64,000 nucleotides of DNA, taken from contig NZ_AEUD01000012.1 of the NCBI RefSeq assembly GCF_000192435.1, forward strand, positions 62,001-126,000. The letters are read 5' to 3'. Within the stretch, counting starts at the first letter, position 1; every line of letters starts with the position of its first letter. The translations under genes were made by a program, and so were the position numbers. Below the pieces are notes generated by a model. The model did no database searches. It saw only the letters and a program-made list of their open reading frames with translations, and was not told the origin of the DNA. This DNA is from Gordonia neofelifaecis NRRL B-59395. GTDB taxonomy: Bacteria > Actinomycetota > Actinomycetes > Mycobacteriales > Mycobacteriaceae. This document shows positions 25,729-34,353 of the stretch, piece after piece.

Positions 25729-25769
25729 TGCCGTTGGTTGTGACCACCTGGTGGTCACAACCAACGGCA
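25729..25769. repeat. 41-nt perfect palindrome, copy 2
   Basis: Same architecture as the element at 24636: 20-nt arms (starting TGCCGTTGGTTGTGACCACC) around a central T. It differs from copy 1 at two positions per arm, and both changes are matched in the opposite arm so pairing stays perfect. It lies between the divergent AbiEi/DUF559 and phosphoesterase genes. Confidence 0.8.
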
Positions 25770-25854
25770 CAAGCAGAACGGACGCTGAACAAACTCTGAC
25801 ACGAATCCGTCCCAGATGAGTCCGGGAGGTGTGCTGCGCATTACAGTGACACCC

Positions 25855-27525
25855 ATGCCGTCGAACCGCCTCTCCCGCCGTCAGTTCCTCCGCGCGAGCG
25901 CGGCGACCGCCGGAGCCGTCGCCGCGGGCAGTGCACTGGCCGGCCACGTCCACGCCGATCCCGCCGCCATGGCGAACACGTCCGGAACCACGATGGCGCA
26001 GGTCGCCGTGCCCGGCCGCGCGCGCAAGGGAGGCTACCGCCCGCTGGTGGCGGGCAGCGGCTGGCCGCTGTACATCCGGCAGGAACTGGCGGCGGCGAAG
26101 TCGGGCCGCGAGAACGCGCGGTCGGCGCTCGCGTCGTTCGTGCAGCTCACCGACATCCACATCACCGATGTCCAGAGCCCCGCTCGGTTCGAGTACGTCC
26201 ATCCGGTGCAGGGACCGGCGTTCCGGCCGCAGGAGGCGCTGGGCACGCAGGGCGCCGTCGCCCTCGTGAAGCGCATCAACTCGCTGGCTCGCGGGCCGTT
26301 CACCGGCCGCGCCTTCGACTGCGTCGTCTCCACCGGCGACAACACCGACAACCACGAGGTCGTCGAACTCGGCTGGTTCCAGCACATCCTGTCCGGCGGG
26401 CAGATCACGCCGAACACCGGAGCCAAGAACCGGTTCGAGGGCCTGCAGGCACTCGGCTCGTCGCTCTACTATCGCCCGGAGCTGGACTCCTGGGACATCT
26501 ACAAGGACCGCGGGTTCATTCAGATACCCGGCATGCTGCACGCCGCCATCAAGACCCATTCGAGTCCAGGACTGAACGTGCCCTGGTTCGCCGTGTTCGG
26601 CAACCACGACGACCAGCTGCTCGGCACGGTCCCGAACAACATCGTCGACTGGCTGTACTTCTCGAACGTGAAGTACGACCTCCCCGACACCGATCCGACC
26701 GCAGCCGCCATCGGCCGCGCGCTGAGCACCGATCCCGCGTCCCTCGGCCCGCTGCTCGCCGAGTTGCGCGTCACCGGCCCGGCGATCCCGGTGACCGCCG
26801 ACAACTCGCGTCGTCCGTTCTCGCCGCGCGAGTTCATCCGCCGCCACTTCGACCCGGCGATCAAGGGCGCCGGGCCGCTCGGCCACGGCTTCACCGACCC
26901 CGACGGGCCGTCCTGGTACGCGTTCTCGATCTCCGACGGTGTCCTCGGCATCTCGTTGAACACCACCAACAGCCTCGGCATCGCCGACGGCTCGATCAGC
27001 CAGAAGCAGTTGGACTGGATGAACCGCACCATCGCCGCCAATCGCGACAAGCTGGTGCTGGTCTTCAGCCATCACACGTCGAAGACGATGACCGCGAAGC
27101 TGCCCAACCCCGAGACGCCGGGCGAGCAGCAGTACGACGGCGAGCACCTCGTCGCCCAGCTGCACAAGCATCCCAACGTGATCGCGTGGGTCAACGGCCA
27201 CACCCACCGCAACGAGATGATCGCGCACCGCGGCGCCACGCCGAAGCACAGCTTCTGGGAGATCAACACCGCCAGCCACATCGACTTCCCGCAGCTCGCG
27301 CGAATCATCGAGGTCTCCGACAACCGCGACGGAACGATCAGCATCTTCACGCCTCTGATCGAGGCCGACAGCCGCTACACCGCGGACCCGTCGGACCTCT
27401 CGCAGGCCGGCCTCGCCAGCCTGTACCGCGAGCTGTCGTACAACGACATCCACCGCGACGACGACCTGCTCGGCTCCGCGGCCGACCGCAACTGCGAACT
27501 GCTGCTGACGAATCCGCTGGGGTGA
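25855..27525 (+). CDS. Tat-exported metallophosphoesterase (TIGR03767-like)
   Basis: 556 aa from the ATG at 25855. A twin-arginine signal SRRQFLRAS (residues 7-15) and Ala-rich core end near HVHA. Calcineurin-type metal ligands are complete: Asp100 and His102 (QLTDIHITD), GDNTDNHE, FGNHDDQ, FSHHTSK and NGHTHRNE. It should hydrolyse phosphomono- or diesters outside the cytoplasmic membrane after folding with its metals. The substrate is unknown. The actinobacterial family is usually about this size. Confidence 0.85.
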   Translation: MPSNRLSRRQFLRASAATAGAVAAGSALAGHVHADPAAMANTSGTTMAQVAVPGRARKGGYRPLVAGSGWPLYIRQELAAAKSGRENARSALASFVQLTDIHITDVQSPARFEYVHPVQGPAFRPQEALGTQGAVALVKRINSLARGPFTGRAFDCVVSTGDNTDNHEVVELGWFQHILSGGQITPNTGAKNRFEGLQALGSSLYYRPELDSWDIYKDRGFIQIPGMLHAAIKTHSSPGLNVPWFAVFGNHDDQLLGTVPNNIVDWLYFSNVKYDLPDTDPTAAAIGRALSTDPASLGPLLAELRVTGPAIPVTADNSRRPFSPREFIRRHFDPAIKGAGPLGHGFTDPDGPSWYAFSISDGVLGISLNTTNSLGIADGSISQKQLDWMNRTIAANRDKLVLVFSHHTSKTMTAKLPNPETPGEQQYDGEHLVAQLHKHPNVIAWVNGHTHRNEMIAHRGATPKHSFWEINTASHIDFPQLARIIEVSDNRDGTISIFTPLIEADSRYTADPSDLSQAGLASLYRELSYNDIHRDDDLLGSAADRNCELLLTNPLG

Positions 27526-27543
27526 GGCCGGCCCGCCGAGCGC

Positions 27544-28704
27544 CTACAACGACCGGCCGATCAACTCCTTCATGATCTCGCTGGTGCCGCCGTAGATGGT
27601 CTGCACCCGGGCGTCGGTGTACATGCGGGCGATCGGGTACTCCATCATGTAGCCGTAGCCGCCGAAGAGCTGCAGACAGCGGTCGACGATCTTCTTCTGC
27701 TTCTCCGTACCCCACAGCTTGGCCATCGACGCCGTCGCCGGGTCCAGGCGCCCGGCGATCTGCTCGCCGATGCAGTGATCGACGAGAGTCTTGCCCGCGA
27801 GCACGTCGGCCTTGCATTCGGCCAGAACGAACTTCGTGTTCTGAAAGCTCAGGATCGGCTTGCCGAACGCCTCGCGCTGCTTGGCGTACGCAATGGTCTC
27901 GGAGACCGCCGCCTCGGCGGCCGCGACCGCACCGACACCGATGATCAGCCGCTCCCGCTGCAGCTGACTCATCAGCTGATAGAAGCCCTGCCCCTCGACG
28001 CCGCCGAGCAGATTGTCCGCCGGGACCCGCATGTCCGTGAACGACAACTCGCGGGTGTCCTGGCCGTGCTGACCGATCTTCTCCAGCACCCGGCCGCGCT
28101 CGAATCCGGGCAGATCGGCGGTCTCGGCGACGAACAGCGAGATCCCCTTGGCGCCCTGTTTGGGATCGGTCTTGGCGACGATCACCAGCAGATCGCAGTG
28201 AGAGGCGTTGGAGATGAACGTCTTCGAGCCGTTGATGACGTAGTGGTCACCGTCGCGGACGGCGGTGGTGCGCACCGATTGGAGGTCGGAGCCGGTGCCC
28301 GGCTCGGTCATCGCGATGGCGAGGACCGACTCGCCGGTCGCACAGCCGGGCAGCCAGCGTCGTTTCTGCTCGTCGGTCGCGTACGAGTTGAGGTAGTGCG
28401 CGACGATCGTCGAGTGCACCGCGAACGCGAGCGCGGAGTCGCCTGCGGCGCACAGCTCCTGCTGGACCACCGCCTCGTGGCCGAAGTCGCCGCCCGACCC
28501 GCCGAACTCCTCGGGGACGTCGAGGCAGAGCAGTCCGGCGGCGCCGGCCTTGGTCCAGAGGTCGCGGTCCACCTGATGCTGCGCGGCGAAGCGCTCCTCG
28601 TGCGGTGTCACCTCCTTCGCGATGAAGGATCGCGCGTGAGCGCGGAGCGCGGCCTGGTCGTCGCTCTCCCAGGGCGCCCGGTAGTCGGGGAACAGTGCGG
28701 TCAT
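27544..28704 (-). CDS. Acyl-CoA dehydrogenase
   Basis: 386 aa. Motifs MTEPGTGSDLQSVRTTA and YVINGSKTFISNASHCDLLV in the FAD domain and QLFGGYGYMMEYPIARMYTD, then IYGGTSEIMKELIG, at the C-terminus. Third gene of a thiolase - acyl-CoA ligase - dehydrogenase operon (58 nt from the ligase) under a divergent TetR regulator. Inferred role: first oxidation step of a dedicated fatty- or branched-acid beta-oxidation route. Chain length unknown. Confidence 0.9.
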   Translation of the reverse strand: MTALFPDYRAPWESDDQAALRAHARSFIAKEVTPHEERFAAQHQVDRDLWTKAGAAGLLCLDVPEEFGGSGGDFGHEAVVQQELCAAGDSALAFAVHSTIVAHYLNSYATDEQKRRWLPGCATGESVLAIAMTEPGTGSDLQSVRTTAVRDGDHYVINGSKTFISNASHCDLLVIVAKTDPKQGAKGISLFVAETADLPGFERGRVLEKIGQHGQDTRELSFTDMRVPADNLLGGVEGQGFYQLMSQLQRERLIIGVGAVAAAEAAVSETIAYAKQREAFGKPILSFQNTKFVLAECKADVLAGKTLVDHCIGEQIAGRLDPATASMAKLWGTEKQKKIVDRCLQLFGGYGYMMEYPIARMYTDARVQTIYGGTSEIMKELIGRSL

Positions 28705-28762
28705 GGGTGTCGCCTTCCGTTGACGAGTGAAGTCGGGTTGTCGAGGAACGATCGCCGGCCGC

Positions 28763-30427
28763 TCACCGGACGACCTGGTAGAGGTCGGCGTACTCCACCC
28801 GCATCACCTTCTTGTCGAGCTTGCCGACGCTGGTGCGGGGCAGCGCGTCGACCCGGATCACCGTGTCGGGAAGCTGCCACTTGGCGAACCTCGTCGCGAG
28901 CAGGTCGTGGATCTCCGACAGCGGCACGTCGTCGCCGTCGACCGTCGCCAGCAGCACCACCGGCCGCTCCTGCCATTTGGGATGCGCGACCCCGATGACG
29001 GCGGCCTCGGCCACCCGCGGATGTGCGACGACCGCGTTCTCCATGTCGATCGACGAGATCCACTCGCCGCCGCTCTTCACCACGTCCTTGAGGCGGTCGA
29101 CCACCTTCAGGTACCCGTTCGGGTAAATGGTCGCGACGTCGCCGCTACGCCAGAAACCGTCGATGAAGCGCTCGCCCGGCGCGTCGTCGAGGTCGTGATA
29201 CCGCTCGGTGATCCACGGACCGCGAATCAGCAGCTCGCCCTCCGCGACGCCGTCGTGCGGCAGGTCCGCACCGGCGGCGTCGACGATCCGCACCTCGATG
29301 CCGTTCACCGGAAGGCCCTGACACCTCTTCAGGTCCCACCGCTGGTCGTCGCTGAGCCCGGTCAGGGTCGGCTTGATCCCGGCGTTGACGGTCACGAACG
29401 GGGTCGTCTCCGTCGCACCGTAGGCGTGGATGACGTCGGCACCGGTCAGCTCGAAGAAGCCGCGCATCATCGACAGCGGCGGCTCGGTGGCTCCGCACAG
29501 CAGACGCGCTCGGCTCAGGTCCGGGGCTTCGTCGAGCGTCTCGAGGTACGCGAGCATCGGGCCGAAGATGGCCGGGGCACCGTTCGCGACGGTCACCTGT
29601 TCGGCGATCATGGCGTCGACCAGCACAGAGGTGTCCTCGGCCGCATATCGGCCGGGCAGCACCACCTTGGCCTGCGAGTACACCGCCGATTGCGGGAGCC
29701 CCCAGCTCTGTCCGTGGAACATCGGCGTGATGAGCATGACGGTGTCGTCGCTGCCCATCTTGACCGCCGCGGCCTGCGCCATCGTGTGCAGGTAGATGCC
29801 GCGGTGCGAGTAGTAGACGCCCTTCGGGCGGCCGGTGGTCCCGGTGGTGTAGCAGGCGCTGTAGGCAGAGGTCTCGTCGATGACCGGCCAGTCGTACTCG
29901 GCCGAGGCCTCCGCCATCAGGTCCTCGAAGAACACCGCGTTCGGCAGGCCCGGATCGATCTCCGACGACGGCCTGTCGGACATGACGACCCACGTCCGCA
30001 CTCCGGGAGCGTGCGGCGCCAACTCGCGCGCGGCGGGGAGCAGCGACTCGTCGACCAGCACCACGGACGCGCCGCTGTGCGTAGTCACGTAGCCCAGATC
30101 CTCCGGCGCGAGGCGGAGATTCATCTGCAGCATCACGGCGGCGGTGCCCGGGATGGCCCAGTACAGCTCGAAGTGCCGCTTGCTGTTCCAGTCGAGGATG
30201 CCGACGACGTCGGCCGGACCGACACCGAGGCCCGTCAGGACGTTCGCCGCCTGCTGAATCCTCGCGTAGGCGTCGGCGTAGGTGTACCGGTCCCAGCCGC
30301 CGTCGGGCGTGCGGTAGACGATCTGCTGCTCCGGAAAGGTCCGCGCGGCATGGCGGATGAGCGTGGTGGTGTTGAGCTGAAAGCTGTCGCCGTGGGTGGA
30401 CGGCAGTCCGCGGACGATGTCGGTCAT
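28763..30427 (-). CDS. Fatty-acid--CoA ligase (AMP-binding)
   Basis: 554 aa. P-loop YTTGTTGRPKGVYYSHRG, HAYGATETTP, the GDVATIYPNGYLKVVDRLKD hinge and a C-terminal catalytic Lys in SVGKLDKK. The architecture is that of medium/long-chain fatty-acyl-CoA synthases (AlkK/FadD group). The start lies 4 nt after the thiolase stop, indicating coupled translation. It activates the acid that the neighbouring dehydrogenase and thiolase degrade. Confidence 0.88.
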   Translation of the reverse strand: MTDIVRGLPSTHGDSFQLNTTTLIRHAARTFPEQQIVYRTPDGGWDRYTYADAYARIQQAANVLTGLGVGPADVVGILDWNSKRHFELYWAIPGTAAVMLQMNLRLAPEDLGYVTTHSGASVVLVDESLLPAARELAPHAPGVRTWVVMSDRPSSEIDPGLPNAVFFEDLMAEASAEYDWPVIDETSAYSACYTTGTTGRPKGVYYSHRGIYLHTMAQAAAVKMGSDDTVMLITPMFHGQSWGLPQSAVYSQAKVVLPGRYAAEDTSVLVDAMIAEQVTVANGAPAIFGPMLAYLETLDEAPDLSRARLLCGATEPPLSMMRGFFELTGADVIHAYGATETTPFVTVNAGIKPTLTGLSDDQRWDLKRCQGLPVNGIEVRIVDAAGADLPHDGVAEGELLIRGPWITERYHDLDDAPGERFIDGFWRSGDVATIYPNGYLKVVDRLKDVVKSGGEWISSIDMENAVVAHPRVAEAAVIGVAHPKWQERPVVLLATVDGDDVPLSEIHDLLATRFAKWQLPDTVIRVDALPRTSVGKLDKKVMRVEYADLYQVVR

Positions 30428-30431
30428 GGAT

Positions 30432-31610
30432 TCAGATCCGTTCGATGATGGTCGTGTTGGCGGTGCCCGTCGCCTCGCAGATGGTCTGGAGTCCGAGGCG
30501 ACTGCCGGAGCGCTCGAGCTCGCACAGCAGATCGGTCAGCATCCGCGCCCCGGTGGAACCCAGCGGATGACCGAGGGCGACCGAACCGCCGTTCACGTTG
30601 AGCTTGTCGTCGGGGACCTGGAACTCTCGCTGGAACATCAGCGGGACGCCCGCGAAGGCCTCGTTGACCTCGAACCGATCGATGTCGTCGACCGACAGCC
30701 CCGACCGCTTCAGTGCCTTGCGCGACGACTCGAGGATCGCCGTGAACTGGATGACCGGATCGTCGGCGGCCACGCTGAGCGCGCGGAACCGCGCCCGCGG
30801 GGTGAGCCCGTGCCGCTCGGCGAACTCGCGCGATGCGATGAGCAGCGCGGCGGCGCCGTCGCTGATCTGCGACGAGTTCGCGGCCGTCGTCATCCCGTCG
30901 TCGGCGAACACCGTGCGCAGCGAGGCCATCTTCGCCGGGTCGAGCTGCTCGCGGATGCCCTCGTCGCGGTCGACGATCGGCGACGTCGGATCAGCGGGGT
31001 CGGTCCGCAGCGGAACCAACTGCTCGCGGAATCGGCCGTCGGCGGTCGCCGCGGCGGCCCGTCGGTGGCTGCGCATGCTGAACTCGTCGAGCTCGGCCCG
31101 CGTGAGCCCGAATCGAGTGTTCATCAGCTCCGACGACATTCCCTGGGCCATCAGCCCGCCGTCGTACCGCCCCAGTTCACGCGGGCTGTACTGCGGGCCG
31201 AGCGGCGCGCCCGGGACCATCGACGGCGGCAGCGGAACCTGAGACATCGACTCGACCCCGCATGCGATCACCAGGTCCTGGGAACCGGCCATCACCGCCT
31301 GCGCGGCGAAACTCACGGCCTGCTGCCCCGAACCGCACTGCCGGTCGATCGTGACGGCCGGAACCGACTCCGGCAGACCCGCCGCCAGCACGGCGTGCCT
31401 GCCGAGGTTGCCGGTCTGCTGCTCGAACTGCATCACGCAGCCGGCGATCACGTCGTCGATGAGCGAGGGGTCGACACCGCTGCGGTCCACGAGGTCGGCG
31501 ATGGTCGCGCCGAGCAGGTCGACCGGATGCCACCCACTCAACACCCCGCCGCGCCGGCCGACGGGCGTGCGCACCGCGCCGACGATGACCGCTTCGGAAC
31601 TCTGACTCAT
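30432..31610 (-). CDS. Thiolase (acetyl-CoA C-acyltransferase) with altered C-terminal motif
   Basis: 392 aa from the ATG at 31610. Nucleophile Cys92 (DRQCGSGQQ), NEAFAG and GGSVALGHPLGSTGAR are present. The usual C-terminal CxGGG motif reads Cys378-EATGTANTT: the general-base Cys is kept but the glycines are lost. Compare fadA6 at 13380, which keeps MCEGGG. First gene of the operon; the divergent TetR gene starts 170 nt upstream. Likely cleaves 3-ketoacyl-CoA. Confidence 0.87.
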   Translation of the reverse strand: MSQSSEAVIVGAVRTPVGRRGGVLSGWHPVDLLGATIADLVDRSGVDPSLIDDVIAGCVMQFEQQTGNLGRHAVLAAGLPESVPAVTIDRQCGSGQQAVSFAAQAVMAGSQDLVIACGVESMSQVPLPPSMVPGAPLGPQYSPRELGRYDGGLMAQGMSSELMNTRFGLTRAELDEFSMRSHRRAAAATADGRFREQLVPLRTDPADPTSPIVDRDEGIREQLDPAKMASLRTVFADDGMTTAANSSQISDGAAALLIASREFAERHGLTPRARFRALSVAADDPVIQFTAILESSRKALKRSGLSVDDIDRFEVNEAFAGVPLMFQREFQVPDDKLNVNGGSVALGHPLGSTGARMLTDLLCELERSGSRLGLQTICEATGTANTTIIERI

Positions 31611-31690
31611 CTGCCCACTCCTGTCATTCCGGCCGACCCGGTCCCGGTTGCCACGGATTCCGGAACCGGCCCTGTGATGCCGTTCACTCA

Positions 31691-31707
31691 ACGTACTATA
31701 CATACGT
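31691..31707. promoter_or_regulatory. Candidate TetR operator
   Basis: Dyad ACGTA-CTATACA-TACGT in the 170-nt gap between the divergent thiolase operon and TetR gene. The AT-rich centre could also be a -10 element for the operon. A second, wider dyad ACCGT...ACGGT follows to its right. Assignment by symmetry and position only. Confidence 0.45.
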
Positions 31708-31780
31708 ACCGTAAACATGACATGCGTAACGGTCAATGGGTGCACCGTAGAATTCGCCCCGAACCAAGGAGGACGAGACG

Positions 31781-32368
31781 ATGAGCGATCCCCGCGCAGC
31801 CGACGGCGATCTCACTGCGAAGGCCAAGATCCGGAACGCCGCACTGGACCTGTACGCCGAGCACGGTGAGGAACGGGTCTCGATGCGTGCCGTCGCCGCC
31901 GAGGCCGGGGTCACGGTCGGCCTGGTCCAGCACCACTTCAAAACCAAGGACGGCCTGCGACGGGCCGTCGAAGAGCTGATCGTCGAATACCACCGGACGG
32001 CGATCGCGAGCGTGCCGAGCGACGGGACGCCTGCGGAGGTCGCGGCCGCACGCGACGACGCCGTGCGCGCGATGCTCAAGGACAACCCGGTGGTCGTCGG
32101 CTACATGCGTCGCGTGCTGCTCGACCCCAACGGCTCGACGTCGCTGCTCAGCCAGCTCACCGAGCTCGCGCGCGACGAGGTGAGCAAGATGCGCGACGCC
32201 GGGCTCGCCGGAACGCGGCGCAGTGTGGCCGAACAGACCGTCGCGATGATGGTCCGAAACGTCGGACAGCTGTTCCTGCAGCCGATGGTCGACGCCATGT
32301 GGGGCCAGCTCGCCGACGACCCGACCGACACCGCCAAGCCGGCGCTGACCGTCGACGCGCGGAACTGA
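31781..32368 (+). CDS. TetR family transcriptional regulator
   Basis: 195 aa; ATG 31781 has AAGGAGG 9 nt upstream. N-terminal helix-turn-helix at about residues 34-56 (MRAVAAEAGVTVGLVQHHFK), then a ligand domain. Divergent from the thiolase-ligase-dehydrogenase operon, which it probably represses in the absence of an acyl-CoA or similar effector. Its stop is 29 nt from a 60-bp tandem repeat array. Confidence 0.85.
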   Translation: MSDPRAADGDLTAKAKIRNAALDLYAEHGEERVSMRAVAAEAGVTVGLVQHHFKTKDGLRRAVEELIVEYHRTAIASVPSDGTPAEVAAARDDAVRAMLKDNPVVVGYMRRVLLDPNGSTSLLSQLTELARDEVSKMRDAGLAGTRRSVAEQTVAMMVRNVGQLFLQPMVDAMWGQLADDPTDTAKPALTVDARN

Positions 32369-32397
32369 GGGTTTGCAGGACCCGGCCTGCGTGACGA

Positions 32398-32623
32398 GGT
32401 TTCGACACCGGCTCCGCTGCGCTCCGCCGGGCTCAACCAGCGGCGGGGGGGTGAGGGGGTTTCGACACCGGCTCCGCTGCGCTCCGCCGGGCTCAACCAG
32501 CGGCGGGGGTGTGAGGGGGTTTCGACACCGGCTCCGCTGCGCTCCGCCGGGCTCAACCAGCGGCGGGGGGGTGAGGGGGTTTCGACACCGGCTCCGCTGC
32601 GCTCCGCCGGGCTCAACCAGCGG
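32398..32623. repeat. 60-bp tandem repeat, about 3.8 units
   Basis: Units start at 32398, 32458, 32518 and 32578 with GGTTTCGACACCGGCTCCGC and end ...CTCAACCAGCGG plus a G-rich linker. Units 1 and 3 are identical and unit 2 differs at one base. Each unit can fold: GGTT pairs with AACC and CCGGC with GCCGG. It fills the space between the convergent stops of the TetR and MaoC genes. Related to the repeats at 36363-36636. Confidence 0.85.
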
Positions 32624-32641
32624 GGTGGGGCTCGGGAGGGT

Positions 32642-33106
32642 TCAGGCCGGCGGCGCGGCGTGCACGTACGAGGCCGTGTGCGTGCGCAGGACCGGCTTAC
32701 CCGCGACGATCAGCTCGGTGTCGACTTCGACGAGGGCGCGGTTGCGGTCGTCGAAGGTGACGGCGGTGACGGTCAGCGAGCCGGTGAGCACGTCGCCCGC
32801 GCGAACCGGACGCAGGAAGGCGACATCGCTGATCTCCTTGCCCGCGATCACCGCCCAATGGTCGTAGACGTCGAGCACCGACAGTCGCTGCATGATCGCG
32901 AAGCTGTGCACGCCACTCGCGATCAGCCCGCCGTAGGGGCTCGTCGCGGCGACGTCCGGATCGATGTGGAATCCCTGCGGATCCCAACGCCGGGCGAACT
33001 CGACGAGATCGTCTTCCGTCAGCGCGTACTCGCCGAGGTGGTACACCTGACCCACTCGGATGTCGCGGCCGTAGACGACGGTCCGACCTTCCGCACTCGT
33101 GCTCAC
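32642..33106 (-). CDS. MaoC-like hotdog-fold dehydratase
   Basis: 154 aa from GTG 33106, which overlaps the coaX stop by 4 nt (GTGA) and has AAAGGGG upstream. The hydratase signature is clear: DLVEFARRWDPQGFHIDPDV, then ATSPYGGLIASGVHSFAI, with catalytic Asp and His in the FARRWDPQGFH block. Acts on an enoyl- or hydroxyacyl-thioester. Last gene of the DUF2520-panC-panD-coaX operon, an unexpected partner for pantothenate genes; substrate unknown. Confidence 0.83.
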   Translation of the reverse strand: MSTSAEGRTVVYGRDIRVGQVYHLGEYALTEDDLVEFARRWDPQGFHIDPDVAATSPYGGLIASGVHSFAIMQRLSVLDVYDHWAVIAGKEISDVAFLRPVRAGDVLTGSLTVTAVTFDDRNRALVEVDTELIVAGKPVLRTHTASYVHAAPPA

Positions 33107-33909
33107 ACTCGCCCCTTTCCGCTCCGACGACTCCGTTCGTGGACGCGACGCAGGCCGTCGAGCGCCAGATGCGGATGGTGGGCGGTGATGGTGCGGCATT
33201 CGCCGATCATCAGCGGCGCCATGAATCCGGTTCCGACCACGGTGACGTCGTCGCCGTCGAATCCCGGCACCTCGCGCCGGATCCGCTCGACCAGTCCGTC
33301 CACCTGTCCGGCGAAACCGTAGATGATTCCCGACTGCAATGCTTCGACGGTGTTCTTCCCGATCACGCTCCGCGGCGGCATCAGCTCCACCTTGCGCACG
33401 GTGACGGTGTGCTCGCTGAGCGCCTCGACCGCGAGGTTGACTCCCGGCGCGATGACGCCGCCGAGGAACTCCCCCTTGGCGGACACCGCGTCGACCACGG
33501 TCGCCGTGCCGAAGGCTACGACGATGCACGGGCCGTCGGGGTAGTTCTCGTGCGCCGCCAGGCTATGGGCGACGCGGTCGGTGCCCACTTCCTTCGGGTT
33601 GTCGACGAGCAGCGGCACCCCCGTGCGCACACCGGGTTCCAGCAGCACGTGCGGTCCGCGGCCGAAGTAGCGCGGCAGCATCTCCCGCATCTCACGCAGC
33701 AGCGACGGCACCGTCGACAGGCCTGCGACCCCGGTCACCTGCTCGATGTCGGGTCCCAGGAGGCCCCGCAGCTGCAGCGCGAACTCGTCGGCGGTCAGGT
33801 GCGGCTGCGTGTGGATGCGCCAGTCGCGGACCAGTTCCGCATGGTCGCCCGACCCCGCGAACACACCGAGATGAATGTTCGTGTTGCCGACGGTGACGGT
33901 GAGGAGCAC
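33103..33909 (-). CDS. coaX: Type III pantothenate kinase
   Basis: 268 aa from GTG 33909. ATP-binding start TVTVGNTNIHLGVF (Asp of the usual DxGNT is Thr-Val here, so it reads VGNTN), GVPLLVDNPKEVGTDRVAHS, VAFGTATVVDAV and GGVIAPGVNLAVEAL. Phosphorylates pantothenate, the first step to CoA; type III enzymes are not inhibited by CoA. Adjacent to panD and panC as in M. tuberculosis. Confidence 0.93.
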   Translation of the reverse strand: MLLTVTVGNTNIHLGVFAGSGDHAELVRDWRIHTQPHLTADEFALQLRGLLGPDIEQVTGVAGLSTVPSLLREMREMLPRYFGRGPHVLLEPGVRTGVPLLVDNPKEVGTDRVAHSLAAHENYPDGPCIVVAFGTATVVDAVSAKGEFLGGVIAPGVNLAVEALSEHTVTVRKVELMPPRSVIGKNTVEALQSGIIYGFAGQVDGLVERIRREVPGFDGDDVTVVGTGFMAPLMIGECRTITAHHPHLALDGLRRVHERSRRSGKGRV

Positions 33910-33922
33910 TGACTGACCGGCC

Positions 33923-34348
33923 TCAGACCGTGGCGGTCGCGAGCTGACGCGGATCCTTGAGCCCGGAGCCCTCCGGGACATCGGCCGGGTCGGCGCCCAT
34001 GCTGACCGGCCGGTTGTCGGAGTCGACGAAGACCACGTGCGGCGCGTACTCGGCCAGCTCGGCCTCGTTCATGACGCCGTACGCGATGATGATCACCAGG
34101 TCGCCCGGGTGCACGAGGTGCGCCGCCGCACCGTTGATACCGATGACCCCGGTGCCGCGCTCGCCGGCGATCACGTAGGTCTCGAGGCGGTTGCCGTTGT
34201 CGATGTCGACGATGCAGACTTGCTCGCCCTCCATCAGATCGGCCGCGTCGAGCAGATCGGCGTCGATGGTCACCGAGCCGACGTAGTGCAGGTCGGCCTG
34301 CGTCACGGTGGCCCGGTGGATCTTGGACTTCATCATGGTGCGGAACAT
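33923..34348 (-). CDS. panD: Aspartate 1-decarboxylase
   Basis: 141 aa. The ATG at 34348 is chosen: GAGGAG lies 8 nt upstream and the protein then begins [16 protein letters not shown] as in other PanD proteins. The self-cleavage site Gly24-Ser25 (HYVGSVTID) that yields the pyruvoyl cofactor is intact, as is GINGAAAHL. Makes beta-alanine for PanC. It follows panC by 5 nt. Confidence 0.95.
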   Translation of the reverse strand: MFRTMMKSKIHRATVTQADLHYVGSVTIDADLLDAADLMEGEQVCIVDIDNGNRLETYVIAGERGTGVIGINGAAAHLVHPGDLVIIIAYGVMNEAELAEYAPHVVFVDSDNRPVSMGADPADVPEGSGLKDPRQLATATV

Positions 34349-34353
34349 GCGGA

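Noticed and set aside
24636-25769. Insertion sequence with terminal inverted repeats
   Set aside because: Each end is itself a complete palindrome, the enclosed gene is not a transposase, and no target-site duplication was seen.
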